This document shows, in pieces, positions 1-10,588 of a stretch of DNA of 64,000 nt. Positions within the stretch are counted from its first letter, which is position 1; each line of letters begins with the position of its first letter. Source of the stretch: Pontederia crassipes (taxonomy: Eukaryota; Streptophyta; Magnoliopsida; Commelinales; Pontederiaceae); NCBI GenBank assembly GCA_030549335.1, contig JAUKPH010000017.1, positions 9,137,501-9,201,500 on the forward strand, given 5' to 3'. A model generated the notes under the pieces. That model saw only the letters and a program-made list of their open reading frames with translations. It searched no databases and had not been told where the DNA came from. Both the position numbers and the translations under genes were made by a program.

Positions 1-306
1 TACTTATATTGAAAATTAGAATTAATTGGACTTTTATGAAGGTTTAAAATGCCTTCCCCATGTCATTAAAAATCAATCCACATTAAGAGGATAAAGTAAC
101 ATAACGTGGATTCATCTTTATTCACACAATGTTGTTGTTGCCGTCATTAGCTCTCCCATACTCCTCCCTCGATCAATCTCTCTCTCGCTATCAGCATTCT
201 TTATCCGTCTTCTTGTCATCGTTATTTTTTTGTCTCATTCTTCTCGACAGAAGTCGACGGGCTCGGAGGTGTCGGAGGTCTCCTTGCTCATGCAGTGCAA
301 CAGGAA
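1..306. other. AT-rich flank, no gene recognised
   Basis: I see no convincing gene here. A short open frame at 129-320 is low-complexity and matches no family I know. The last 60 bases are more GC-rich and could be old coding sequence, because the Mutator-like insertion that follows splits an open reading frame, but this is speculative. Confidence 0.4.
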
Positions 307-316
307 GGTTGGCACC

Positions 317-1044
317 ATAGTTGTCAGGATCTCGATCCGGATAGTAAGTTTTACAATCTTACGATCCCCGGACAGAAAATGATCTCGATCCTACCCGGAG
401 GATCTTAAACGTAGGAATTATACCTGATCTATAGCTAGGTCTTAAGATCGGTAAGATCTTACGGTAGGATCTTACGATCCTAGCGATCCTACGATATTAG
501 TATAAATTTATTTATTCGAATAAAAAAATAAAAGTAACATAAAGGTTCTTGAGAAAATTAAATTTAACTATTTTATTTATATATATTGTATATGTGAATC
601 TCATTTTCATGAATTTTAATATCTTCTAATAATTTAATGTAATGTTATGAATCTAATACTATATTATCTTACATCAACATTATTATTTTATTCTTGCACA
701 TATACTAAGAATTATATTGCACTTTCATAAATATTATAGTTCATTAAGATCAAATACTATATATTATTATTTTAGTATTTTTTAAGAATATATCATATTT
801 TCTTTCAAATGATATAAAAAATATCTATTAGACTTGAAAATATAAATAAAGTATTAATGGTCAATGTTTAATTAACTTATATATAAACATAATATTTATG
901 AATGACTATACTACTTTATTATTTTATATTAAAAATAATTTTTTATTCATGGGGTAGGATCTTACGATCCTTGATCCGATCCTACGATCCTCGATCCTCA
1001 AAACTCCTTACGATCCTACCCCGAAAAGCGATCCTGATAACCTT
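317..1044. mobile_element. Mutator-like non-autonomous DNA element (MITE/MULE)
   Basis: A 728-bp insertion flanked by a perfect 10-bp direct repeat, GGTTGGCACC at 307-316 and 1045-1054. The outer ends form an imperfect inverted repeat of about 15 bp (ATAGTTGTCAGGATC at the left; the right end, GATCCTGATAACCTT, is its near reverse complement). Both subterminal regions are packed with GGATC/CGATCC words such as GATCTTACGATCC, while the middle is very AT-rich and non-coding. A TSD of 8-11 bp with subterminal repeats fits Mutator-like elements. No transposase is present, so the element must have been mobilised in trans. Boundaries are well supported; the superfamily is inferred from TSD size. Confidence 0.7.
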
Positions 1045-1054
1045 GGTTGGCACC

Positions 1055-1739
1055 TTTAATTAGGATTATGTAAGTGTATGTTCAATTAGGTGTGAATTAG
1101 GTTTCGCTTGTTGAATGTTTGTATCATCCTGTTCGGGTTCAAGAGTTGGACATGCAAATGCACCTTAAGGTGGAATTGTAGGTATAAGAGTACTTAGAAA
1201 AGAAGGTAACATGGAATAAGAGTGATTCATATGGAAGCCTGATTTCATAGTTAGTATATTAAAATATTAATATAAATTATAACATTATATTCAGTTAGGT
1301 GCTATTTAGTATATATCACGTATAGGGTAATGTTGCTATTTGAATAACAATTTAGATGATGATGCTATTTGAATAAAGACTCAGTGGTTTCACCTCGCCA
1401 TCGATTTTGCACATGGCGTGTGCAAATTCGATATGTTATCCTGCTTTTCAGTGTACCCATAGTCCTTACAGCCTGCATGATCTCACATTCTGATTCATAA
1501 AATATTATCATTAGTTGTATGTGCAGATATAACGTCTCCTCCGAAACATATCCAAGACGCGTAGGATTGATAGTGGTTGTACAATATAATGTCTTCTTAA
1601 GGCATTCATCTTGTTTCTTTGTTCCAACTTACCATGAGAAAGTTGCAGTGTACATCCTAATTTACCTTATTATTCAATTATTACATGCCTCACACATCTT
1701 GCTTTACGTTATTAAGGCATTCTCTATTTTTTTTTTCAG
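1055..1739. other. AT-rich intergenic DNA, no gene recognised
   Basis: Mostly AT-rich sequence without a convincing open reading frame. A short stretch at about 1134-1182 could encode a 14-residue peptide ending in a stop, and may belong with the exon-like piece at 1740-1820 to an old host gene, but nothing is recognisable. Confidence 0.3.
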
Positions 1740-1820
1740 GCCCGGAAGGAGGATGTTCATCATAGTTTGAAGATGGCTCTGCTTAATGCCCAGACAACTG
1801 AAATTATGGATATTCTATGA
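1740..1820 (+). pseudogene. Possible last exon of an unknown gene
   Basis: A run of T residues followed by CAG at 1737-1739 looks like a 3' splice site. The next 81 bases are exactly 26 codons plus a TGA stop, encoding a short helical peptide containing KMALLNAQTTEIMDIL. The polypyrimidine tract, in-frame start and non-repetitive peptide suggest a genuine terminal exon, intact or relict. I do not recognise the protein and cannot see the upstream exons with confidence. It could be chance. Confidence 0.22.
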
Positions 1821-1889
1821 ACAGTTTGTATTATGAACTATTAGGAGTTCCAATAGTTTCACTTCTTCGAACCGTTTGTATCTATGTGT

Positions 1890-2522
1890 GTAATTTAAAA
1901 AAAAAAGAATCCAAAAGTTTTCAACAGGCTTTGGCCCGTCGAAAACCACTTTTAAAAAAGGAAGTTTGGAGGTTCTGACTGCTGTTCCCATCGGAAGCTC
2001 CGGAGGAGACAACCCGGTTGAAGCTTTCGACGGAAAGCATCATCGAAAACTTCGAAGGGGACTACGCCTTTGAAGTTTTCAATGGTAGAAACTGTCAAAA
2101 ACACCGAAGGCGACGAGATCTTCCATCGGAATTTTTGAAGGGAGACAACCCTCCCTGAGATTCCAGCAAGCTGCTTAGGTTAAGTTGCGATCGGTGTTGC
2201 CCGTCCAAAATTTCGAAGGAAATCGTTCCTTCTTAAGTTGCGACAGGTGTTGTCCATCCAAAATTTATGAAGGAAATTAATCCTTCGAAACTTTCGACGG
2301 ACAACGTTCGTCAAATATTTATCAAAAGGCAATTTAGCCATCGCATACGTCCGCCGAAACTTCCGAAGAAATATTTTAGGACATTCGGTAACTCTTTCCA
2401 ACGGCTGAGATTCCGACTGACCGTTTATCGTTGAAAAATTCGTCGGAAATCCATATCTGTGACGGATTCCAAAAGTTTTGCGACGGATATATCCATCGAA
2501 AAATTACAAAATTCTTGTAGTG
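1890..2522. mobile_element. CACTA element right-end remnant
   Basis: The segment ends in ATTCTTGTAGTG (2511-2522), the reverse complement of the usual plant CACTA terminus CACTACAAGAAT. The preceding 600 bp hold many variants of short subterminal words such as TTCGACGG, CCGTCGAAAA and CTTCGAAGG in both orientations, typical of Spm/CACTA subterminal regions. No matching CACTACAAG left end is visible upstream in the window and no transposase is present, so this is probably a truncated or internally deleted copy. The left limit is approximate. Confidence 0.5.
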
Positions 2523-3345
2523 CATCATTAATCGAACATGAGTGGATGTCTAATAGTACTACAATTTAAATTAGTAGCACAATTATTTTTTTCTAAAAGT
2601 AATATAAATACATTCCTATTTAATCAATGGAGATTACTGCCAAACCGTCAGCATTTTTTTCTCATTTAAGAAAGTCCAAGCGCGAGTTTTTTTTTTTTTT
2701 GGCGTATCCATCTATCTCATTATTGATAGACTTTTTTTTTTGGATATCATTGATGGACTCATCTTATTGCAAAGCAATCGTTCTCACGCTCATCACCCGG
2801 CATTTATATTGGATCTTTTATCACATGGACGAAAAGAAACAATATCATATTTTCCCCTTCTTTCTGATTGACTTTGTAACTAACGCACGTTATTAAACAC
2901 CAAATGGGATGAACAAGTTGGTGGAGCCCAAGCCTTCGGTCAACTGATCCATGGTCAACCAACATCGCTGGTTGATGTAATTTGTTACGACAATATTTTG
3001 CTAGAAAGCTAATAATAAGTCTGGATTGTGTGGTGTTTTGATTTATAAATTAATAATAATTTTAATTTTTTAAAAAAGAATGTTGATCAAGAATGATCAT
3101 GAGACCATTTTTACATATTCCTTAAATCCTAAGTTCTTGATTCTTGATTTTCAACGAAAAAAATTATAATAAATTACTTTATATCTTCTCCTTGAATTTT
3201 CTTTTTTTTCATAGAATGCAAATCATGATTACATAAAAAAAGAAAAAAAAAGATAAATGGATTCATGAAATCAAATTTCACCACTATCCAATTTTGTTAA
3301 AAGAAAAAAAAAGAAGTGCACGCCAAATCCAGCAATTAATAATTG
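2523..3345. other. AT-rich DNA upstream of the Tekay A insertion
   Basis: A non-coding AT-rich stretch with long T and A runs. Before Tekay element A inserted, this DNA lay directly upstream of the chitinase pseudogene now at 22712, because A's target-site duplication joins position 3345 to 22627. It may therefore contain part of the former chitinase promoter. I see no other element. Confidence 0.35.
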
Positions 3346-3479
3346 TTGAATGACGTCCAAAATAAATAAAAAATAAAAAAATAAAACGTGATGAACCGCA
3401 CGGCTGGAAGGATAAAATCCATATCCTAATCAAAGTTAGGAAAAATCTGACCTCATTAAATCAGATTAGGAGAGGAAAG

Positions 3480-3489
3480 TTATAAAAGA
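3480..3489 (+). promoter_or_regulatory. TATA-like box in LTR of element A
   Basis: TTATAAAAGA, about 130 bp into the LTR and conserved in the 3' copy near 10082. It is followed by a CT-rich stretch suited to transcription start. A likely retrotransposon promoter, inferred from position and sequence only. Confidence 0.4.
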
Positions 3490-4059
3490 TAAAAATAGGA
3501 TTTGTTAAACCCTTTTTCTCTCAACCTCTCCCCTATTCGTTCCTTTTCGTCCGTGCGCAGAGGCCAGGGAATTGTCCATCTTCTCTAGGTGCAAAGGAAG
3601 TCGAGAGGACACATCGATCCCTCCGTTCCTCCTCTCGCACACATCTCTCAATGGTTAAGATCTGTTGTAGGGGTAGCTGATTACTCTTCGTTGTTTCTGC
3701 AGAGAGTGGCCGAGAGGGAGATCAGGGGAGAAACAGGGGAGGGCGCTATTAACCGATTTCTGATGAACGAAAAGAGAAATTGATCGCGAACCAAGGTGGG
3801 TGAATCGAAATCACCTTGCATGACCCCTGAATTGTACTAATCCATGCCCTAATTGATAATGAAATGAAAATGATCAAGAAGTGTTCCTAGGGTTCTTGTT
3901 TAATTATTGAATTGTTTGAATTATTTGATTTGCTTATTGTTTGAATTAACTCTGATTGTTCTATTTCTGTCCTATTGATTGCTAGGATGTAGAAATTAGG
4001 TTAGGGCGAATGCATGTTGAAGATCCATGAAATTTGTGTGTTGAAATCGGTCGGAACCC

Positions 4060-4440
4060 ACCGCCGTCACGACCGTGCCATTTCCTGGCACGCCCGTGCC
4101 AATTACCGTCATGGCCGTGCCACCGCCTGGTACGCCCGTGCCAACTACTGTCCGGCCGTGCCACCCTGTTGGCACGCCCGTATCATGAACTAAAAGATCG
4201 GTCTCTGCCGGTCGATCGAACGCTCAACCGGTCATGGCCATGCCACCCTTTCGGCACGGCCGTGCCATGTCCACCCTAGTCGCACGTAGGAGAATCGGTT
4301 GACCGTGAATCGGTCGACCGATCTCACCCTATCACGACTGTTCTCTCCTTGGACACGCCCGTGGCACCTATGTAGAACCCGATCCTTAGGTCGACATGGC
4401 TGTGCCACTAGGTTGTCACGGCTGTGCCCGACCACCAAAC
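4060..4440. repeat. GC-rich GTGCCA/TGGCACG word array in LTR
   Basis: Degenerate short repeats such as GGCACGCCCGTGCCA and CGGCCGTGCCACC occur about a dozen times, mixed with GGTCGACCGATC-like palindromes. The array is GC-rich within an AT-rich LTR. The 3' LTR of the same element has a shortened and rearranged version near 21330-21605, so the array is unstable. Confidence 0.6.
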
Positions 4441-5401
4441 ACCCCCTGACTTCTACTCTTTAGACTTCCTTTACTTTGATATGTACATTATCGATTGTTT
4501 TATGTTTCCAACATGAATTCTTTATCCTGATTTATCACATACTGATCATATCACCTTCATCGTATGATACAAAAAATGACAAGTTACTAAAAGTGATTAA
4601 TAAGCTTAGATGAAAGATTAATGATGGTTGTCAGTCCAAGCCAAGTGCATCAAGATAAAGGCCGCTCCCTTGGTCATGGTTTGATCACCCATTGATCCGC
4701 ACAAGACCGTATCATTTGCTGGGCATACTCCAAGAATTAAAGGCACCTAAAGTCACCATGATTGTTAATTAATAACCAAGATCAAGAAGCATATTCAAGT
4801 CAAGTCAAGTTATTGTCATGATTTTCAAGTATGCTATAAGTTCAAGTTTATTAATCATCATGTTACTCTCCTGATTCATGATATCCTATGATCTTATTCT
4901 TATTATGATCCATGATACTGACATGTTATATTTCATGTTCAAGTTAAGCATGATTATTTATCATTGATTATTATATTCATGTCATACACTATATACCATG
5001 TGGTTCCACTAGGCTGTAAAGCTTACGGGAGGACCTCCTCCCCTGTGCCTGATTTTCACAGGTCCAGCTCAGTGACGTGGTGGAGTAGACGTGTGGTGAT
5101 GAAGCTCTGACGATAGGACAACACATGAACTTTAGGCTTTTTAGAGTGTCTTCTAGTTTTCTTTTATCTTCCACATTCTAGATTCATGATGTAAAACTTA
5201 CTTTATTCTTAGCAATGATATAGCCACTTTTAGACTTCCGCATATGTATGTTATTTTATGTCATTTTATTATTTTTCTGTTGACGTGTCTCAATTTTTTA
5301 CTGAGATATGGTCAATATTATGGTCAAGTCATAGCATGCCATAGCGCCTTTAGGTTGGTCTTCGCCATGTGACGGGGGTCAATTTTGGGGTGTTATATTT
5401 A

Positions 5402-5413
5402 TGGTATCAGAGC
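5402..5413 (+). other. Primer-binding site, initiator Met tRNA (element A)
   Basis: TGGTATCAGAGC, complementary to the 3' end of plant initiator methionine tRNA, lies four bases after the end of the 5' LTR. This is the expected start of minus-strand cDNA synthesis and supports the 5' LTR boundary. Confidence 0.85.
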
Positions 5414-5587
5414 TAAAGTGAGGACTCTCTTGACGTCCTAGTGTATCGTATAGTATGGTATTGGTTCATGTGCTAACGCCGAGCAGCCGCCACACCCTCC
5501 ACCGAAACGCATTGTAAGTCAAGTTAATGTTTATGTCAAGTTATTGTTTATTGATGCATGACTTTATTTCATGATTAGAGGATAAGC

Positions 5588-6834
5588 ATGTCACGACGAT
5601 CAGAACGGATTGAGGAGCAGATGGCCAGAGCGGACTGGAATCTTATGAGGCATCGGAAGGCCCACTCCCTGAAATGGAGGCCCAGCCGAGTCGCGGACAT
5701 GGTCGTGGCCGAGGCCGTGCGCCAGGCCACAGAAGAGGCAGAGGCCGCGCAGCTAGAGCGCCAATAGAAGAACACGTGGATGAGTTTGCTCCCCTTGAGG
5801 GTAGTCAGGCTGGGGGTAGTCCGCCGGCGTCTAGACGCCGCAATCAGGGAGCACACCATGAAGCGTCTGAGGACACCATTCAAGCCTTCCTGAAGCTTCA
5901 CCCGCCTCAGTATGATGGGAAGACGGACTTTTTCAAGGCTGGAGAGTGGATTGAAACCATGGACCGCATCTTCAAGCTGATGAGGTGCGCGGATGGACAA
6001 AAGGTCTTATATGCCACTTACATGCTTACTGGTACTGTAATGAACTGGTGGAAGTCTACAAGGGCCACCAGGTTCAGAGGACTGGAGGAAGAGGATATTG
6101 TTTAGGATGAATTCAAGAATGCCTTTATAACTCGCTACACTCCCGAGCATGATCGCATCAACAAACAAGAGGAGTTCCTGCAACTGCAGCAGGGAACTAT
6201 GTCTGTGGCGGATTATCACACCCAGTTCATCCAGCATAGTAGTATTGCCCGATGCCATTTGAAGGGCGCATTCGGGCTAACAAGTTCATTAATGGGCTGC
6301 AGCAAGCACTGAAGACTGAAGTCCTATCTGGAGACTGTGAGAATCTGGAGAAAACTGTGAGGTTGACCACACGCATGGAAAAGGATCAAGCTGAACATAA
6401 GGCCAAAGCTCCAGCCAAAGCAATAGAGCAGCCCAGGCCTCGGACGGAAGACCAGCGAACATTTAGAAGGAATGATCGCCGTGATTGCCATTTTCGACCA
6501 TACCAGCAGAGGGAAGCTCCACGACAGGTTCAAGCTCAGCCACGTCCTACGCCATTGCCAGCACAACCACTGAGACAACTGCCACCACCACCGCGCCAGC
6601 CACAAGTGCCACAGAAGCCATTATGTCCTCACTGTGGCCGTCACCATGATGGAGAGTGCCGTAGGCCGAACGGCTCCTGCATTCAGTGTGGACAGTTCAT
6701 CACTTTATCCGAAAATGCCCACAAGCTTCCAGAGGAGGTCGAGAGAACCGGGAAGCAGGAGGTGCGAATTCCGTTGTGCAAGGTCGTGTGCACAGCTTAG
6801 AAGCAGAAGCAGCCTAGAATGACAATGATGTCAT
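5588..6834 (+). pseudogene. gag of Tekay element A (broken)
   Basis: Encodes the capsid/nucleocapsid precursor that packages element RNA. The reading frame begins MSRRSERIEEQMARA at 5588, but a one-base loss within about 50 bases shifts the frame relative to the same protein in element C. A TGG to TAG change at about 6103 adds a stop, and a further frameshift lies near 6240. The C-terminal zinc-knuckle region retains [12 protein letters not shown] and CIQCGQF, then a deletion destroys the second half of the CCHC knuckle that is intact in element C ([14 protein letters not shown]). Not translatable as a functional Gag. Confidence 0.85.
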
Positions 6835-6859
6835 TAGAGGTACTCTCCCCATCGCCAAT

Positions 6860-9800
6860 TTGTCTACTACTATTCTATTTGACTAACACACTCATTTATT
6901 TCAGAGTCGTGTGCCCAAACACTTGGTTTACCTCTTAAGCAGATGCCCCATGCTATGCATGTGAGTACACCTATGGGTACTCTCTATGTTGCTAGGTACA
7001 TTCCGAATGTACCTGTTAATGTGGAAAAGAAGAACTTTTCTACAGACCTCATAGTCATCCCCATGGTGGATTATGATGTTATCTTGGGGATGGACTGGCT
7101 TTCATATCACGAAGTAGCCATGCACTGTAAACAGAAGAAAATCGTCATAGGGACACAAGGCAAGCCTAAGGCAGTGATCAGAGGCACTCTATCAACAATG
7201 AACAAGGTCATTGTCTCAACGATCAAGGCACAGAAGTTGTTGCAGAAAGGATGTTGTGGGTACTTAGCTAGTGTGGTCAAGACGGATGCACCTGTCACTG
7301 AGCTCCAACAGATAGATGTGGTGCGGGAGTTCCCAGATGTGTTTCCTGAGGACACATCCGGACTACCACCGAAATGGGAAATCAACTTTAAGATAGATCT
7401 CCTCCTTGGGACAACACCCATCTCTAAAGCACCCTACCGCATGGCACCCGCTGAGATGCAAGAGCTGAAGAAGCAGATAAAGGAGCTACTAGACAAAAGA
7501 TTTATCAGACCGAGCGTCTCACCCTGGGGCGCACCGGTCTTGTTTGTCAAAAAGAAGGACGGCTCTGCATCGACTATAGGATGCTCAATAAAGTGACAGT
7601 GAAGAATAAGTACCCCCTGTCTCGGATAGACGACCTTTTTGATTAGCTGTCAAAAGCATCGTTGTTCTCTAAGATAGACCTACGTAGTGGCTACCATCAG
7701 CTGAGAGTGGCCGAAGAGGACATACCAAAGACTGCCTTTCGGTCGAGATATGGGCACTACGAGTTCTTGGTCATGCCATTTGGACTGACAAATGCTCCTG
7801 CCGCGTTCATGGACTTAATGAACAGGGTCTTTTGACCATATTTAGATCAGTTTGTCATCGTGTTCGTGGATGACATTCTGATCTATTCTTCTAGTCCAGA
7901 GCAACACCGAGAGCACCTCAGGATAGTATTGGAGATCCTGAGGCAACAAAAGCTTTATGGCAAGTTTTCAAAGTGTGAATTCTGGCTGAAAGAGATCATG
8001 TTCTTGGGACACATAGTCTCCAAGAAGGGCATTGCAGTAGACCCAGCGAAAGTGGAGGCGGTGATGAATTGGACAAGACCGAAGAATGCTTCTGAGATTC
8101 GCAGCTTCCTTGGTTTAGTGGGTTATTACAAAAGGTTTACCAGGGACTTTTCCAAGATTGTTGCACCCCTCACAAATCTCACAAAGAAGGCATAAAAGTT
8201 TATATGGACAGACAAGTATGAGCAAAGTTTTCAGACTCTGATGGACCGTCTGACTTCGGCAATACCGACAGGCAGTGGAGGCTTCGTGGTCTACAGTGAT
8301 GCATGTGGAACAGGATTGGGCAGTGTACTGATGCAACACGGCAAGGTAGTGGCCTATGCTTCTCGGCAGCTAAAGAAGCATGAGGTGAACTACCCCACAC
8401 ATGATCTAAAATTGGCGGCTGTGGTCTTTGCCTTGAAGATCTGGAGGCATTATTTGTATGGGGTGACATTTGAGATCTTCACTGACCACAAGAGCCTCAA
8501 GTACATCTTTGAGCAGAAGGTTCTGAAGAGGTGCCAGAATGAACCAGCGAACTTTCAAATCTTTGCAGATGGAGGGATTAGATATCGGGACAAGTTGTGG
8601 ATTCCCACTGACACTGATGTCCGACGAGAGGTACTGGATGAGTGCCACAAGTCAGAGTTCGCTATCCATCCTGGTAGCACTAAGATGTATAAGGATGTCC
8701 AACGCAGCTACTGATGGCCGGATATGAAAAGAGAGACGGCGGAATATGTGTCCCGATGCCTAGTGTGCTAGCAAGTCAAGATTGAGCATCAACGACCATA
8801 TGGCAAGCTGAAGCCGTTGGAAATTCCACAATGGAAGTGGGATAAGATCACTATGGATTTTATGTCCAACTTACCTAGGACTAAGAAGGGGCATGATGCC
8901 ATATGGGTGGTCGTGGATCATTTCATGAAGGCGGCACACTTTATTCCAATTCGATGGAAACAATCAGTGGAGAGTCTGCTAGACCTGTATGTGAGAGAAG
9001 TAGTCAGACTCCATGGTATCCCAGAGTCCAATAGTGTCTGATCGAGACCCCAGATTCACTGCCAGATTCTGGAGGAGCATGCAGGAAGCCTTTGGTACAA
9101 GGCTTAATTTTAGTACTGCATTCCACCCTCAGACTGATGGGCAATATGAGAGGACCATCCAGACACTAAAGGACATGTTAAGGGCCTGCGCACTAGATTG
9201 GCAGGGTAGCTGAGATGAGCACATTCATTTGATTGAATTTGCTTATACTAACAGCTACCACTCTAGTATTGGTATGGCACCATTTGAGGCTCTGTATGAA
9301 TGACCTTGTCGTTCACCTGCCCATTGGAGTGAAGTATGCGAGGAAAAGATCATGAGTAAGGAAGAAGTAAAAGAAGCTATGGAATATGCTGAAAAGATAG
9401 AATTGATTAGCAAAGGATGAAGACTGCTCAAGGAAGGTAAAAGAGTTATGCTGACAAAGGCAGACGAGAGAAAATCTTCCAAGCTGGTGACCAAGTTCTT
9501 CTAAAGGTATCTCCTATGAAAGGAGTCATGAGATTCAGCAAGCGAGGAAAGCTCAATCCTCGCTATGTAGGTCCCTTTGAGATACTTGAGCTGGTAGCCA
9601 TGCAGACTGGCTCTACCCCCATCTTATGTGAGAGTGCATAACGTATTTCATGTATCCATCTCAAGAAGTACAAGCACGATGCTGCAAATATTCTAAGGAA
9701 AGAGGAGCCAGATATAGCTGCAGACTTGACCTTCGTTGAGTATCCAATGCATATAGTGGATCGCAAAGTGCAACGTCAGAAGAACAAGGATGTCCCCATG

Positions 9801-9905
9801 GTCAAAGTAGCTTGGCGTCACCATAGCGGAGATGATGCAACATGGGAACTCAAGTCGGAAATGCGCCAAGAATTTCCTCACCTTTTCGGTAAGCCCTCTA
9901 TTTAG
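6860..9905 (+). pseudogene. pol of Tekay element A (protease, RT, RNase H, integrase, chromodomain; broken)
   Basis: Order of domains: protease remnant (6860-7150; its DSGA active-site segment is deleted, but VILGMDWL remains), reverse transcriptase (about 7320-8200, keeping the catalytic FVDDILIYS box at about 7864), RNase H (8230-8530), integrase (8600-9330) and chromodomain (about 9710-9900, stop at 9903). In-frame stops at about 7645, 7834, 8713, 8770, 9212 and 9301 correspond mostly to Gln, Arg or Trp codons in element C. Compared with C, a segment of about 300 bp between RNase H and integrase is deleted near 8525. The chromodomain is what places the element among the chromoviruses. Confidence 0.85.
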
Positions 9906-9927
9906 TGCAAAATTCGAGGACGAATTT

Positions 9928-9946
9928 TCTTTTAAGGAGGTAAGAA
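9928..9946 (+). other. Polypurine tract of element A
   Basis: A purine-rich stretch (TTTTAAGGAGGTAAGAA) directly before the TGTAATAATAGG start of the 3' LTR. It is the expected plus-strand primer position and is matched by the similar tract in element C. Confidence 0.65.
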
Positions 9947-10588
9947 TGTAATAATAGGCCCAATCAGATAAAAAAATAAATAAATAAAATGTGATGAACC
10001 ACACTGCTGGAAAGGATAAAATCCATATCCCAATCAAAGTTAGGAAAAATCTGACCTCATTAAATCAGATTAGGAGAGGAAAGTTATAAAAGATAAAAAC
10101 AGGATTTGTTAAACCCTTTTTCTCTCAACCTCTCCCCTATTCGTTCCTTTACGTCCGTGCGCAGAGGCCAGGGAATTGTCCATCTTCTCTAGGTGCAAAG
10201 GAAGTTGAGAGGACACATCGATCCCTCCGTTCCTCCTCTCGCACACATCTCTCAATGGTTAAGATCTGTTGTAGGGGTAGCTGATTACTCTTCGTTGTTT
10301 CTGCAGAGAGTGGCCGAGAGGGAGATCAGGGGAAAAATAGGGGAGGACACTATTAACCAATTTTCGATGAACGAAAAGAGAAATTGATCGCGAACCGAGG
10401 TGGGTGAATCGAAATCACCTTGCATGACCCCTGAATTGTCCTAATCCATGCCCTAATTGATAATGAAACGAAAAGGATCCAGAAGTGTTCCTAAGGTTCT
10501 TATTTAATTATTGAATTGTTTGATTTTTTATTTGCTTATTGTTTGAATTAACTCTGATTGTTCTATTTCTGTCCTATTGATTGCTAGG
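9947..10588 (+). repeat. 3' LTR of Tekay A, first part
   Basis: Starts TGTAATAATAGG and matches 3346-3986 of the 5' LTR with scattered substitutions. It is interrupted after CTAGG at 10584-10588, where element B inserted. Confidence 0.85.

Larger units (their letters stand above)
3346..5397 (+). repeat. 5' LTR of Tekay element A
   Basis: About 2.05 kb, matching the interrupted 3' copy at 9947-10588 plus 21235-22621. It ends in TGTTATA where other copies end GTTACA. The outermost 5' bases are diverged: the copy starts TTGAATGACG, while the 3' LTR starts TGTAATAATAGG. A TATA-like TTATAAAAGA lies at about 3480-3489. The middle (4060-4440) holds a degenerate array of GTGCCA/TGGCACG palindromic words. 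Confidence 0.85.

Noticed and set aside
2627..2896. An 89-codon frame in AT-rich DNA.
   Set aside because: Phe/Ser/Ile-rich translation from T runs with no recognisable domain or gene context.
5674..6258. Frames on the minus strand over gag of Tekay A (and similar frames over gag and pol of C).
   Set aside because: Antisense shadows of gag and pol; the plus strand gives recognised protein motifs.
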